Origin: Paenilisteria portnoyi | GTDB taxonomy: Bacteria; Bacillota; Bacilli; Lactobacillales; Listeriaceae | Direction of reading: 5' to 3' | NCBI RefSeq assembly: GCF_014322795.1 | Contig: NZ_JAASTT010000003.1 | Span: forward strand, 62,001 to 126,000 | Length of the DNA stretch: 64,000 nucleotides | Part shown: one piece after another, positions 1 to 7,071 of the stretch | Position numbering within the stretch: position 1 is the first letter of the stretch | Layout of the letters: every line of letters begins with the position of its first letter | The notes under the pieces: model-generated | Database searches by the model: none | Told to the model about the DNA's origin: nothing | What the model saw: the letters and a program-made list of their open reading frames with translations, nothing else | Program-made: the position numbers and the translations under genes

Positions 1-150
1 TGGGGCGAAATCCGCGAGAACTTCCTGAAAAATGCGGACAACACCGAATCAGAAGATGGCGGTGAAAAACCATCAGAACCGGCAGAAGATCCGATTATCA
101 GTGAAGCTGCGAAACTAGTTGGAGAAGGCTTACTTGAAATTAAAGAATAA
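1..150 (+). CDS. dnaX: DNA polymerase III subunit gamma/tau, C-terminal end (partial)
   Basis: The window opens inside an open frame that reads 49 codons and stops at 148-150. The tail is acidic and polar (WGEIRENF near the start, LVGEGLLEIKE at the end), as expected for the poorly conserved C-terminus of the clamp-loader subunit tau. The identification rests mainly on position: in Bacillales dnaX is followed directly by ebfC (yaaK) and recR, exactly as here, with a 31-nt gap carrying a Shine-Dalgarno sequence for ebfC. No catalytic domain is inside the window, so the protein itself cannot be verified from this fragment. Confidence 0.85.
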   Translation, partial: WGEIRENFLKNADNTESEDGGEKPSEPAEDPIISEAAKLVGEGLLEIKE

Positions 151-181
151 AAAACTAAGATAAGAAAGAGGAGATTTAATA

Positions 182-499
182 ATGCGTGGAATGGGAAATA
201 TGCAAGGTATGATGAAACAAATGCAAAAGATGCAAAAAGAAATGGCAAAAGCACAAGCAGAACTGGAAGAAAGAAGCTTCACAGGAACAGCAGGAGGCGG
301 CATGGTAACCGTTGAAATGACAGGAAAACGCCTAGTAACAGACGTCATCGTAAAAGAAGAAGTAGTAGACCCAGAAGACATCGAAATGCTACAAGACCTA
401 ATTTTAGCAGCAACAAACGACGCGCTAAAACAAGTAGAAGACACAACTGCATCCACAATGGGCAAATTCACTCAAGGTATGAACTTACCAGGAATGTAA
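182..499 (+). CDS. ebfC: YbaB/EbfC family nucleoid-associated protein
   Basis: A 105-residue protein of the normal YbaB/EbfC length. The N-terminus is Met-, Gln- and Lys-rich (residues 1-35) and should form the long helix of the dimer. A Gly-rich turn TAGGGMV and the strand [14 protein letters not shown] follow, which is the family core. YbaB proteins are small dimeric DNA-binding proteins that coat the nucleoid; the gene next to dnaX and recR has been linked to recombination repair. The start has a good AGGAG Shine-Dalgarno at about 168-173. It lies in the dnaX-ebfC-recR cluster and is probably cotranscribed with dnaX. Confidence 0.95.
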   Translation: MRGMGNMQGMMKQMQKMQKEMAKAQAELEERSFTGTAGGGMVTVEMTGKRLVTDVIVKEEVVDPEDIEMLQDLILAATNDALKQVEDTTASTMGKFTQGMNLPGM

Positions 500-585
500 T
501 TAATGAAGTTTTTGACTTGATTGAAAAAAAGAGTAGTACTAAGAGCTTGCCAATTTTTGTACAGGATCAAGATTTTGCAATGCAC

Positions 586-706
586 AAATCGAGCGAAAGC
601 GTTTGTATTTCAGCGATTTGGTGGAAGCCGGAAGCGGAGTGTACGACTGTACATGAGAACCGGAACTCCGCCAAATCGCTGAAATGCGAACGCTTGCCGC
701 CGATTT
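586..706. repeat. Palindromic repeat family A, full-length copy 1
   Basis: Two 36-nt arms (586-621 and 671-706) are reverse complements at 32 of 36 positions, separated by about 49 nt. The element sits between ebfC and recR, and its right end comes within about 10 nt of the recR Shine-Dalgarno. Related copies lie at 4931-4958, 28548-28711, 36926-36949 and 44285-44310. The hallmark ends are AAATCGAGCGAAAGC on the left and GCTTGCCGCCGATTT on the right. It has no T-run like a normal terminator and no convincing coding capacity. Confidence 0.75.
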
Positions 707-731
707 ACCCGAGGTAAGGAGGAAACCCCAG

Positions 732-1328
732 ATGCATTATCCGGAGCCGATAACTAAGCTGATGGACAGCTTTATGAAATTGCCAGGGATCGGACCGAAA
801 ACGGCGGCGCGGCTGGCTTTTTTTACGTTGGACATGAAAGAAGAAGATGTGCTTGATTTTGCGAAGGCGCTTGTGGACGCGAAACGTAATTTAAGTTTTT
901 GCTCCGTTTGTGGCCATATTACGGACAAGGATCCGTGCTATATTTGTGCGGATACGTCGCGTGATCGCAGTATTATCTGTGTTGTTCAAGAGGCAAAAGA
1001 CGTGATTGCGATGGAAAAAATGCGTGATTTCCGCGGCTTGTACCATGTGCTTCACGGGACGATTTCGCCGATGGATGGGATTGGTCCAGAAGATATTAAT
1101 ATCCCTGATTTGCTGAAACGCTTGCAGGATGACACGATTCAAGAAGTAGTTTTGGCGACGAACCCGAATGTGGAGGGCGAAGCGACGGCGATGTATATTT
1201 CGCGATTGCTGAAACCATCGGGCATAAAAGTGACGCGAATTGCGCACGGACTCCCAGTTGGTGGCGATTTAGAGTATGCTGACGAAGTGACACTATCTAA
1301 AGCATTAGAAGGTCGACGCGAAATTTAA
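732..1328 (+). CDS. recR: Recombination mediator protein RecR
   Basis: The protein is 198 residues, the standard RecR length, starting at the ATG at 732 ([11 protein letters not shown]), preceded by AAGGAGG. Domains in order: helix-hairpin-helix with [12 protein letters not shown] at residues 18-29, a four-cysteine zinc finger (C57, C60, C69, C72), then a Toprim domain with VVQEAKDV and a Walker-like C-terminal segment. RecR acts with RecF and RecO to load RecA at gaps and stalled forks. An in-frame upstream extension reading to 684 is rejected because it runs through the palindromic repeat and lacks family similarity. Gene order with ebfC and yaaL supports the call. Confidence 0.97.
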   Translation: MHYPEPITKLMDSFMKLPGIGPKTAARLAFFTLDMKEEDVLDFAKALVDAKRNLSFCSVCGHITDKDPCYICADTSRDRSIICVVQEAKDVIAMEKMRDFRGLYHVLHGTISPMDGIGPEDINIPDLLKRLQDDTIQEVVLATNPNVEGEATAMYISRLLKPSGIKVTRIAHGLPVGGDLEYADEVTLSKALEGRREI

Positions 1329-1345
1329 AAACGAGGTGAGCGAAA

Positions 1346-1606
1346 ATGGAAACAAGAAGCGACAAAAATGCGAAATCTCCACGTAAAAAGAAACAAAAGA
1401 TAGGGAAAATGCATCAATCATATGACGCGTATTTAGTAGAATTAATCGAGGTTACCCAAGAAAAATGGAATCAACATCGAGATATTGCGCGTAAAAGTTT
1501 TGGCTACAACTCGGAAACGGAATATGAATTAAAGAAAGCAGAAGCCAAATATTTTTATCTTTTTCGTGAAGCTAGACATCGTAACTTAAGAAACTCGCCG
1601 AAATAA
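1346..1606 (+). CDS. yaaL: YaaL family protein (DUF2508)
   Basis: An 86-residue, highly charged protein with a basic N-terminus (SPRKKKQKIGK) and a helical body rich in Glu, Lys and Tyr (TEYELKKAEAKYFYLFREA). Length and position directly after recR match YaaL of Bacillus, a DUF2508 protein of unknown function. It starts 17 nt after recR with an ACGAGGTGAG Shine-Dalgarno and is probably in the same operon; a hairpin at 1613-1640 follows. No catalytic motif is visible. Confidence 0.88.
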   Translation: METRSDKNAKSPRKKKQKIGKMHQSYDAYLVELIEVTQEKWNQHRDIARKSFGYNSETEYELKKAEAKYFYLFREARHRNLRNSPK

Positions 1607-1612
1607 AATAGG

Positions 1613-1645
1613 ACTAGAGATCATGGTTGTGGTCTCTAGTTTTGT
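1613..1645 (+). terminator. Hairpin terminator after yaaL
   Basis: Perfect 8-bp arms ACTAGAGA (1613-1620) and TCTCTAGT (1633-1640) flank a 12-nt loop, followed by a short T-rich stretch. It closes the dnaX-ebfC-recR-yaaL unit. An ATG at 1623 lies in the loop, which argues against that codon being the start of the next gene. Confidence 0.6.
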
Positions 1646-1664
1646 GGTTAATGGAGTGTGGAAG

Positions 1665-2534
1665 TTGAAGGGAAAACGGAGTATGATGATTGGAGCAATA
1701 GTACTTATCGTGGTGCTTTTGTTTATGAGTTTTCGAACGACGCTGTTTGATCCGCTAAGTTTCCGCGTGAAGCAAGCTTTGAATATTTCTAGTTCTGCGA
1801 GTTCGGACGATGAGCCAATTGTGTTTATTCATGGTTTTGACGGCTCGAATTGGACGTTTTTCACAACGACGGTTCGCTATAGCGCGACTAATTTTGCGAC
1901 GCGTTCGTTGACTTTGCTCGTTCGTGAAAATGGAGATATCGAGGCTTCGGGCGTCTACGATAAAGGCATGAAGCGGCCGATGATTCGTGTGAATTTTGAA
2001 AATCCGCGATCGATTATACCGAATAATGCGACATGGTTTTCCAAGGCGATGGACACGCTAAAAAATGATTATGGCATTAAAAAAGTGGATATCGTTGCAC
2101 ATTCCTACGGTGGTTTGACGTTTGTGAACTTCTTGCAAAAGTATAATTATCAATCGGACAGCTATCCAAAAGTGGACAAATTCACCGCGATTGGGACACC
2201 ATTCAACGGTTCCGCAGTATCTAGCGATGGGGAAACACCGTATGATTTAACGACTAATGGACCAAAAAAAGAATCGGCTTACTTTCAAGAAATGATGAAG
2301 CATAAAGATAAGATTCCGCACGATTTGCAAGTCTTGAATATCGTTGGGGATTTGGATGATGGCAGTCGGAGCGATGGGCCAGTTGCCGTTGATAGTGCGA
2401 AGAGTGCGGCATTCTTATTTAGTAATAACGATTACGAGGAAGTTCTGTTCACTGGGCGATTCGCGCAACACAGTTGGCTCCATGCTAATATTGGCGTCGA
2501 CCGAGAAGTTAAGCAATTCTTAGGAAAAAACTAA
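1665..2534 (+). CDS. DUF915-type alpha/beta hydrolase, membrane-anchored
   Basis: The preferred start is TTG at 1665, with GGAG at 1653-1656, giving 289 residues. The in-frame ATG at 1623 lies inside the preceding terminator loop; ATG 1683 is an alternative. A hydrophobic segment (MMIGAIVLIVVLLFM, about residues 7-21) is a signal anchor, so the body should face outside. The hydrolase core shows IHGFDG (about 55-60, oxyanion turn), nucleophile elbow AHSYGG with Ser147, and a C-terminal AQHSWLH with candidate catalytic His269. This pattern fits the DUF915 family of cell-surface lipase or esterase-like proteins. The substrate is unknown. It stands alone between a terminator and a candidate small RNA gene. 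Confidence 0.8.
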   Translation: MKGKRSMMIGAIVLIVVLLFMSFRTTLFDPLSFRVKQALNISSSASSDDEPIVFIHGFDGSNWTFFTTTVRYSATNFATRSLTLLVRENGDIEASGVYDKGMKRPMIRVNFENPRSIIPNNATWFSKAMDTLKNDYGIKKVDIVAHSYGGLTFVNFLQKYNYQSDSYPKVDKFTAIGTPFNGSAVSSDGETPYDLTTNGPKKESAYFQEMMKHKDKIPHDLQVLNIVGDLDDGSRSDGPVAVDSAKSAAFLFSNNDYEEVLFTGRFAQHSWLHANIGVDREVKQFLGKN

Positions 2535-2598
2535 AAACAAAGCTGTTCAGACTATAATAATAGTTAGCTTAAATAAAAAAGTATTTTCTGACAAAATT

Positions 2599-2627
2599 TT
2601 GACGGAATCACAAAAATGAGGTAAAAT
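2599..2627 (+). promoter_or_regulatory. SigA-type promoter of candidate small RNA
   Basis: TTGACG (2599-2604), a 17-nt spacer and TAAAAT (2622-2627) form a near-consensus vegetative promoter. No gene on the plus strand follows: the next structures are two hairpins ending at 2732, then a convergent gene. Transcription should start near 2634. Confidence 0.6.
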
Positions 2628-2633
2628 AGAGTG

Positions 2634-2733
2634 GACTTTATAAATAAGTCTTTTTGTGTGCAGCTTATTTATAGAGTCTCATCCCAAAATAGGCAAGGCT
2701 GTAAGTGCTAGTTACAGTCTTGCCTATTTTTAT
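2634..2733 (+). ncRNA. Candidate small RNA with two hairpins
   Basis: About 100 nt lie between the start point predicted by the promoter at 2599-2627 and a T-run at 2726-2732. The 5' part folds as a hairpin (arms 2635-2648 and 2664-2677; the inner TATAAATAAG/CTTATTTATA is perfect) with a 15-nt loop. A short CU-rich linker (TCTCATCCC) follows, then a strong intrinsic terminator. There is no start codon with a Shine-Dalgarno inside. The layout (promoter, 5' hairpin, CU-rich single strand, terminator) is typical of Listeria trans-acting sRNAs such as the LhrC group, but I do not claim membership. Confidence 0.5.
2686..2732. terminator. Bidirectional intrinsic terminator
   Basis: Arms AAAATAGGCAAGGCTGTAA (2686-2704) and its near-complement (2712-2730) flank a 7-nt loop. 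The arms end in A- and T-runs, so the hairpin can terminate both the plus-strand transcript and the minus-strand acetyltransferase gene ending at 2749. Confidence 0.85.
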
Positions 2734-2748
2734 TATGGTGCTGATTTA

Positions 2749-3312
2749 TTAGCTTTCAATCTTCTTTGTGATTTTTGCGGGTGATCCAACGACAATGACA
2801 TTATCCGGAACGTCTTTGGTGACAAGAGCGCCTGCCCCGACAACAGAATTCTCGCCAATCGTGACACCAGGCAATATGGTGGCGGCTGCTCCAATCCAAG
2901 CATTTTTTTTAATATGAATGGGTTTTGTGAATAGCCCTCTACGATTTGTAGGTTCTATTAAGTGATTGACTGTAATCAGATTTACTCGAGGCCCAATTAA
3001 AACATGATCGTCGAGTGTAATGCCTCCTAAATCAACAAACATCGCGTTCCTATTAATAAAAACGTGTTTTCCGAGTGTAATGTGCTTTCCAAAATCGGTA
3101 TGAAAGGGAAGAAGTACCGTGACGGTATCGTCTATTTTTGCGCCTATAATGTCAGATAAAATTTGATTCCTCCCTTGTTTGGAATGGAAGGCATGGTTTA
3201 AATGAACTAACCGTTCTTCATTCTCTTCCTGCAAGTGATGAATTTCTTCAAAAATCGGATCAGATACCATTACTTCTCGATTACTAATGCGGTTTCTTAA
3301 TGTGTCTGCCAA
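2749..3312 (-). CDS. Sugar O-acetyltransferase, left-handed beta-helix (Maa/NodL-like)
   Basis: A 187-residue protein with an N-terminal helical maltose-acetyltransferase-type region (about 1-55) and a long hexapeptide-repeat region ([59 protein letters not shown]). The His in [10 protein letters not shown] is in the position of the catalytic base of Maa/LacA/NodL enzymes, which transfer acetyl from acetyl-CoA to a sugar hydroxyl. Start ATG at 3310-3312 is preceded on its strand by AGGAGGGA. It is divergent from the LysR gene at 3420, a common arrangement for a regulator and its target. The exact acceptor sugar is not predictable. Confidence 0.88.
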   Translation of the reverse strand: MADTLRNRISNREVMVSDPIFEEIHHLQEENEERLVHLNHAFHSKQGRNQILSDIIGAKIDDTVTVLLPFHTDFGKHITLGKHVFINRNAMFVDLGGITLDDHVLIGPRVNLITVNHLIEPTNRRGLFTKPIHIKKNAWIGAAATILPGVTIGENSVVGAGALVTKDVPDNVIVVGSPAKITKKIES

Positions 3313-3419
3313 AATAATCCCTCCTAACTATTTGTCATCCTCAGTTTACGGTAGTATTATATATATGTCTAATACCTATAAACTATAATCAAATATAACT
3401 AATTATTATAGGAGGTTTT

Positions 3420-4286
3420 ATGGAACTTCGAGTATTGAACTATTTTTTAGCAGTAGCCAGAGAAAGAAATATTAGCAAAGCAGCCAAAAGTCTACACCTC
3501 TCTCAACCAACATTGTCTAAGCAATTAAAAGAGTTAGAGGAAGAGTTAGGTGTTACTCTTTTTGAGAGAGGGAATCGTGAAATCAGCCTAACAGAAGAGG
3601 GCCTATTTTTATTAAGCAAGGGCAATGAGATACTGACTTTAGTTGAAAAGACGACCATGAATTTAAGGAAGGATGAGGTTGTCGCTGGAGAAATTTATGT
3701 TGGAGGCGGAGAGACTAAGGCGATGTCGCTGATTGCCAAAACAATGAAACGGATGATGGATGCGTATCCCGAAGTAAAGGTGAATTTGTATAGTGGAAAT
3801 GCAGATGATATCATGGGAAAATTAGATGCTGGTCTGTTAGATTTTGGGGTGGTTGTTAATCCGACTAACAAACAAAAATATGCGTATATCAATTTGCCAC
3901 AGAAAGATAGGTGGGGGTTGCTCGTTAGATGTGATCATTTCTTAGCTGAAAAGGAAACAATCATACCAACTGATTTAGTAGGAATTCCGTTGTTCGTTTC
4001 CCAGCAAAGTTTGGTAAGCAATCAAATTTCTGAATGGCTGGGAAACGACCTGGATCAACTAGATATTGTGGGTAGCTATAATTTGTTATATAATGCTTCC
4101 TTGATGGTTGAGCAAGGCGTTGGTTGTGCTCTGTGTATCGATGGAATCATTAATACAACGGAAAGTAATCTGATTTTTGTTCCACTTCAACCGGAATTGG
4201 ACGCGTCATTAAGCATGATTTGGAAAAAGAATCAGGCGATGTCCATTGCAGCGACTAAGTTTTTAGATCAATTAAAAGCAGAGTAG
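3420..4286 (+). CDS. LysR family transcriptional regulator
   Basis: A 288-residue protein starting MELRVLNYFLAVA, with a winged HTH in the first 60 residues (NISKAAKSLHLSQPTLSKQLKELE) and an effector-binding domain after about residue 90. Length and layout are typical of LysR regulators. It is divergent from the acetyltransferase gene; the 107-nt AT-rich gap holds an inverted pair CCTATAA (3375-3381)/TTATAGG (3406-3412) that could be a binding site, though it overlaps the LysR Shine-Dalgarno region. The effector is unknown. Regulation of the neighbouring acetyltransferase is inferred from the arrangement only. Confidence 0.92.
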   Translation: MELRVLNYFLAVARERNISKAAKSLHLSQPTLSKQLKELEEELGVTLFERGNREISLTEEGLFLLSKGNEILTLVEKTTMNLRKDEVVAGEIYVGGGETKAMSLIAKTMKRMMDAYPEVKVNLYSGNADDIMGKLDAGLLDFGVVVNPTNKQKYAYINLPQKDRWGLLVRCDHFLAEKETIIPTDLVGIPLFVSQQSLVSNQISEWLGNDLDQLDIVGSYNLLYNASLMVEQGVGCALCIDGIINTTESNLIFVPLQPELDASLSMIWKKNQAMSIAATKFLDQLKAE

Positions 4287-4333
4287 TAGCCTTTTTTTGA
4301 GAGCTTGGCTCCGAGCTACTAAAATTGAAAAAC

Positions 4334-4362
4334 TTGATTTATGTAGCGAGTAAGAGTATACT
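4334..4362 (+). promoter_or_regulatory. Promoter of rpsN2
   Basis: TTGATT (4334-4339), 17 nt, TATACT (4357-4362). The Zur-box-like palindrome begins 4 nt downstream of the -10, so a bound repressor would cover the start site. Confidence 0.6.
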
Positions 4363-4366
4363 TGTT

Positions 4367-4387
4367 AAATCGTAATGATTACTATTA
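4367..4387 (+). promoter_or_regulatory. Zur operator upstream of rpsN2
   Basis: The sequence AAATCGTAATGATTACTATT (4367-4386) closely matches the Firmicute Zur box, core TCGTAATNATTACGA, with one half-site perfect. It overlaps the predicted transcription start and ends just before the Shine-Dalgarno. The downstream gene encodes a zinc-independent S14 protein, a classic Zur target, which makes the call strong. Confidence 0.8.
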
Positions 4388-4403
4388 TCAAAGGAGGAAA
4401 TGT

Positions 4404-4673
4404 ATGGCTAAAAAATCTAAAATAGCAAAAGCGGCGAAACAACGTCAATTAATCGCGCAATATGCTGACTTAAGACGTGAATTAAAGGCAAGCGGTGACA
4501 TAGAAGCTCTGAATAAATTGCCGAAAGACTCCAATCCGATTCGTTATAAAAATCGTGATCTAGTTGACGGCAGACCACGAGCTTATATGCGCAAATTCGC
4601 AATGTCTCGGATTACATTTCGAGAACTCGCACATAAAGGACAAATTCCCGGCGTGAAAAAAGCTAGTTGGTGA
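4404..4673 (+). CDS. rpsN2: 30S ribosomal protein S14, zinc-independent paralogue
   Basis: The ATG at 4404 ([13 protein letters not shown]) follows AAAGGAGGAAA and gives 89 residues, the length of the long C-minus form of S14. The C-terminal signature [19 protein letters not shown] is clear. There is no cysteine in the protein, so it cannot bind the zinc held by the 61-residue C-plus S14. In Bacillus and Listeria this form is induced when zinc is scarce and replaces the zinc form on ribosomes. The Zur box at 4367-4387 supports this regulation. A longer in-frame reading to 4362 would run through the operator and is rejected. Confidence 0.96.
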   Translation: MAKKSKIAKAAKQRQLIAQYADLRRELKASGDIEALNKLPKDSNPIRYKNRDLVDGRPRAYMRKFAMSRITFRELAHKGQIPGVKKASW

Positions 4674-4675
4674 GG

Positions 4676-4800
4676 CTCAGCGTATCGACAAACGCCCATT
4701 TTCGTCGTTAAAAGTTCTGTTCCGATGCTCACGTACTCTAGTACGCTCCGCTTCGGTACTCACTTTTGCCTAGAAACTAGGCATTTGTCGACACGCTGAG
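4676..4800. repeat. Palindromic repeat family B, copy 1
   Basis: A 125-nt imperfect palindrome. The terminal arms 4676-4696 and 4780-4800 match as reverse complements at 19 of 21 positions, and the interior also self-pairs (CGTAC/GTACG near the centre). It starts 3 nt after the rpsN2 stop codon. A related element lies at 54430-54563, right after htrA, sharing GTCGTTAAA, TCTGTTCCG, CGGTACTC and TTTGCCTAG in the same order. It has no terminal T-run. Confidence 0.75.
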
Positions 4801-4848
4801 GTTTGGAGAAACGGTCAGGTTTTGCGCGAGATATAGTTTTTCTACAGT

Positions 4849-4985
4849 CTAAGAGGTTGAGACAAAACTCAAGATAAAGCAAAAACGCTCTCCCGTTTCT
4901 TCGGGTAGGACGAAAAATTCTGCTTTATACAAATCGAGCGAAAGCTTGTCGCCGATTTATTGGGATTATGTCCCATCCTCTTTTT
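4849..4985. repeat. Long inverted repeat containing a short family A copy
   Basis: Outer arms AAGAGGTTGAGACA (4850-4863) and TGTCCCATCCTCTT (about 4970-4983) pair with a few mismatches, followed by a T-run, so the unit could act as a terminator. Inside are a second pairing (GATAAAGCA and TGCTTTAT) and, at 4931-4958, a minimal family A copy consisting of the two end motifs fused without the central part. The reverse T-run faces the end of the dha operon. Confidence 0.55.
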
Positions 4986-5360
4986 TCATTTCACAATAAT
5001 AGTTTCTAAGTTTTTGTTAATCACATCGATGCGCTCGTCCATCTGGAGTTGGGCCGCAGTGACGTAAGCGCCTTCCAAGATAGGAGCATCGAACAGGAGG
5101 ATTTCCTTATCTGAGATTTCCATAATCGTTTCGATGTTCATTTTTGCACTGCCAAGATCGTAGAAAGCGTAGAGATAATCCGCTTCATTGGTCTCAAAAG
5201 CAGTGCTGACTTTCTCAAAACTCGTGCCGATTTCGCCGTCATCTGTTCCGCCAGCGTGTGTAATCGCAACGTCACGAGCGACTTCCTGAATGATTTGGTG
5301 AATGCCATATGCGACATCCGGGGAATGGGAGATAATCACAATACCGTATTTTTTGGTCAT
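4986..5360 (-). CDS. dhaM: Dihydroxyacetone kinase phosphotransfer subunit DhaM
   Basis: A 124-residue single-domain protein of the PTS EIIA-mannose fold. The N-terminus GIVIISHSPDVAYGI contains the phospho-accepting His12, and GTDDGEIGTS is the typical glycine-rich loop. In Gram-positive dha operons DhaM is this short form, without fused HPr or EI domains. It receives phosphate from HPr and passes it to ADP held by DhaL, which then phosphorylates dihydroxyacetone on DhaK. It is the last gene of dhaK-dhaL-dhaM, with no gap after dhaL. Confidence 0.95.
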   Translation of the reverse strand: MTKKYGIVIISHSPDVAYGIHQIIQEVARDVAITHAGGTDDGEIGTSFEKVSTAFETNEADYLYAFYDLGSAKMNIETIMEISDKEILLFDAPILEGAYVTAAQLQMDERIDVINKNLETIIVK

Positions 5361-5960
5361 TTATTTCAGCTCCTCTTGTGCGAGTAAGGCTTGGAAAAGT
5401 AGCGCAGAAGAGTAAGCGCCTGGATCGAGATGACCGATGGAACGATCGCCCAGATAAGCGGCACGGCCTTTCGTAGCTTTCAGATCTTTCGTTTTTTGGA
5501 GCGAGGCCTCAATGACATCGCCAGTCAATTCGTCTTGGCGCAGGGCGTGGATGACCGGTTCCCACACATCAATCATCGTTTTTTCGCCAGCATGCGACTT
5601 GCCACGGTGCTCAATCCCGTCCAGTCCAGCTTCCAGCGCCTCAATTAATTTAGCCTGGGTCAACGTGCCTGCTTCGGTCGCTTTACTCATCGCGAGAAAA
5701 GCACTACCATACAGCGGTCCAGAAGCGCCACCAACCTTACTAAGTATCGTCATGCCAGCCGTTTTGAACGCCTCTTTTACGTTTGTCGGCTCTTTCTCCG
5801 CCAGCGTTTTTTTCAGTTCCGTGAGGCCGCGCGCCATGTTAATCCCGTGGTCACCATCGCCAATCGCTTGATCCAAGTCGCTGAGCAACTGGTTGTTTTG
5901 GATGACACGATCGCTGAAATCCGTCAGCCACCCAATCGCCCATTTTAGATTATAAGTCAT
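5361..5960 (-). CDS. dhaL: Dihydroxyacetone kinase ADP-binding subunit DhaL
   Basis: The start chosen is the ATG ending at 5960 (MTYNLKWAIG), which follows AGGAGG by 7 nt; this gives 199 residues. The motif AIGDGDHG at residues 32-39 supplies the aspartates (D35, D37) and His38 that hold the Mg-ADP pair. The second motif SGPLYGSAF lies near residues 88-96. DhaL carries ADP as a permanent cofactor that is recharged by DhaM. The start overlaps the end of dhaK only if the longer form is used; with this start the gap is 11 nt. Confidence 0.95.
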   Translation of the reverse strand: MTYNLKWAIGWLTDFSDRVIQNNQLLSDLDQAIGDGDHGINMARGLTELKKTLAEKEPTNVKEAFKTAGMTILSKVGGASGPLYGSAFLAMSKATEAGTLTQAKLIEALEAGLDGIEHRGKSHAGEKTMIDVWEPVIHALRQDELTGDVIEASLQKTKDLKATKGRAAYLGDRSIGHLDPGAYSSALLFQALLAQEELK

Positions 5961-5971
5961 TGCAATCCCTC

Positions 5972-6964
5972 CTATTTCCACGCGCTAGTCACGACAGGAT
6001 AGTTCACCAAATCGAGCCATTTTTCATCCGTTAATTTCAAAATTGTCAAGGAGACGCCGTTCATATCAAGCGATGTCATGAAGTCACCAACGAGCGTTTT
6101 CGCAATCGGAATCCCGTGTGCCGCGATGATTTTATGCACATCATTGGCGAAAATATACTGCTCCATGAGTGGCGTCGCGCCCATACCGTTGACGAGAACA
6201 ACGATTTTGTCGTCCGCGCCAAGAACCAATTCCGCGTTAATACGAGCAAAAAGCAAATTCGCGAGTTCATGCGAGGTCATCACCTTTTCGCGACTAGATC
6301 CGGGCTCGCCGTGAATCCCAACGCCGACTTCAATCTTGTCTTCTGGAAGTTCGAAACCGCGATGTCCCACCTCAGGCACCGTCCCGGCTGACAAGGCTGC
6401 GCCAATCGATTTGACGGAAGCCACGACTTTTTCACCGAGTGCTTGGAGTTCTTCGAGTGAGGCACCAGCCTCCGCGGCCGCGCCTACAATTTTATGGACA
6501 AATACCGTCCCTGCAACGCCGCGCCGACCAGTTGTAAACGAGCTATCTTCCACCGCAATATCATCATTGACGAGGACGGACGCGACGCTAATCCCTTCTG
6601 CCTCCGCGAGTTCCGCCGCCATTTCAAAATTCATCACGTCACCCGTATAATTTTTCACGATGAGAAGGACGCCTTTTCCTTGATCCGCCGCTTTGATTCC
6701 TTCCAAAATTTGATCCGGCGTAGGTGATGTGAAAACGTCTCCACAAACTGCCGCGCTAAGCATTCCTTTACCAACATAACCAGCATGTGCAGGTTCATGA
6801 CCAGAGCCGCCACCGCTGACGAGTCCGACTTTTCCAGGACGTTTATCGTTACGAGCAATGACGCGCGTTCCTTCCACTCGGTAAACAAGATCGCTGTGCG
6901 TTTTAACGAGACCCTCCACCATTTGTTCCACGGCTTGATCGACTTCATTTAGAATCTTTTTCAT
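5972..6964 (-). CDS. dhaK: Dihydroxyacetone kinase substrate-binding subunit DhaK
   Basis: A 330-residue protein of normal DhaK length. It contains the glycine-rich GGGSGHEPAH loop (51-60) and GVGIHGEPG with His218, the residue that binds dihydroxyacetone covalently as a hemiaminal. It starts MKKILNEVDQ after AAGGAGGAGA. DhaK is first in the minus-strand operon dhaK-dhaL-dhaM, so the cell can use the PTS to make dihydroxyacetone phosphate for glycolysis. The 107-nt gap to divergent yaaO holds a palindrome TAAACGTTTA (7026-7035) that may be a regulator site. Confidence 0.97.
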   Translation of the reverse strand: MKKILNEVDQAVEQMVEGLVKTHSDLVYRVEGTRVIARNDKRPGKVGLVSGGGSGHEPAHAGYVGKGMLSAAVCGDVFTSPTPDQILEGIKAADQGKGVLLIVKNYTGDVMNFEMAAELAEAEGISVASVLVNDDIAVEDSSFTTGRRGVAGTVFVHKIVGAAAEAGASLEELQALGEKVVASVKSIGAALSAGTVPEVGHRGFELPEDKIEVGVGIHGEPGSSREKVMTSHELANLLFARINAELVLGADDKIVVLVNGMGATPLMEQYIFANDVHKIIAAHGIPIAKTLVGDFMTSLDMNGVSLTILKLTDEKWLDLVNYPVVTSAWK

Positions 6965-7071
6965 TTTTGCTGTCTCCTCCTTGCTTTTAGTTCCTACTAT
7001 GTAAATTTCCCTGATGGTGGGAGATTAAACGTTTATGATACAATAGATGAGATAAGATTGGAGGGTTCTAG

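Noticed and set aside
517-717. 66-residue open frame between ebfC and recR
   Set aside because: It runs through palindromic repeat copy 1, lacks a Shine-Dalgarno and ends beside the recR ribosome site.
1623-1664. ATG at 1623 as start of the DUF915 hydrolase
   Set aside because: It lies in the loop of the yaaL terminator; a better ribosome site precedes TTG 1665.
4676-4985. Riboswitch after rpsN2
   Set aside because: The structures follow a stop codon and do not precede a plus-strand gene; repeat family membership explains them.
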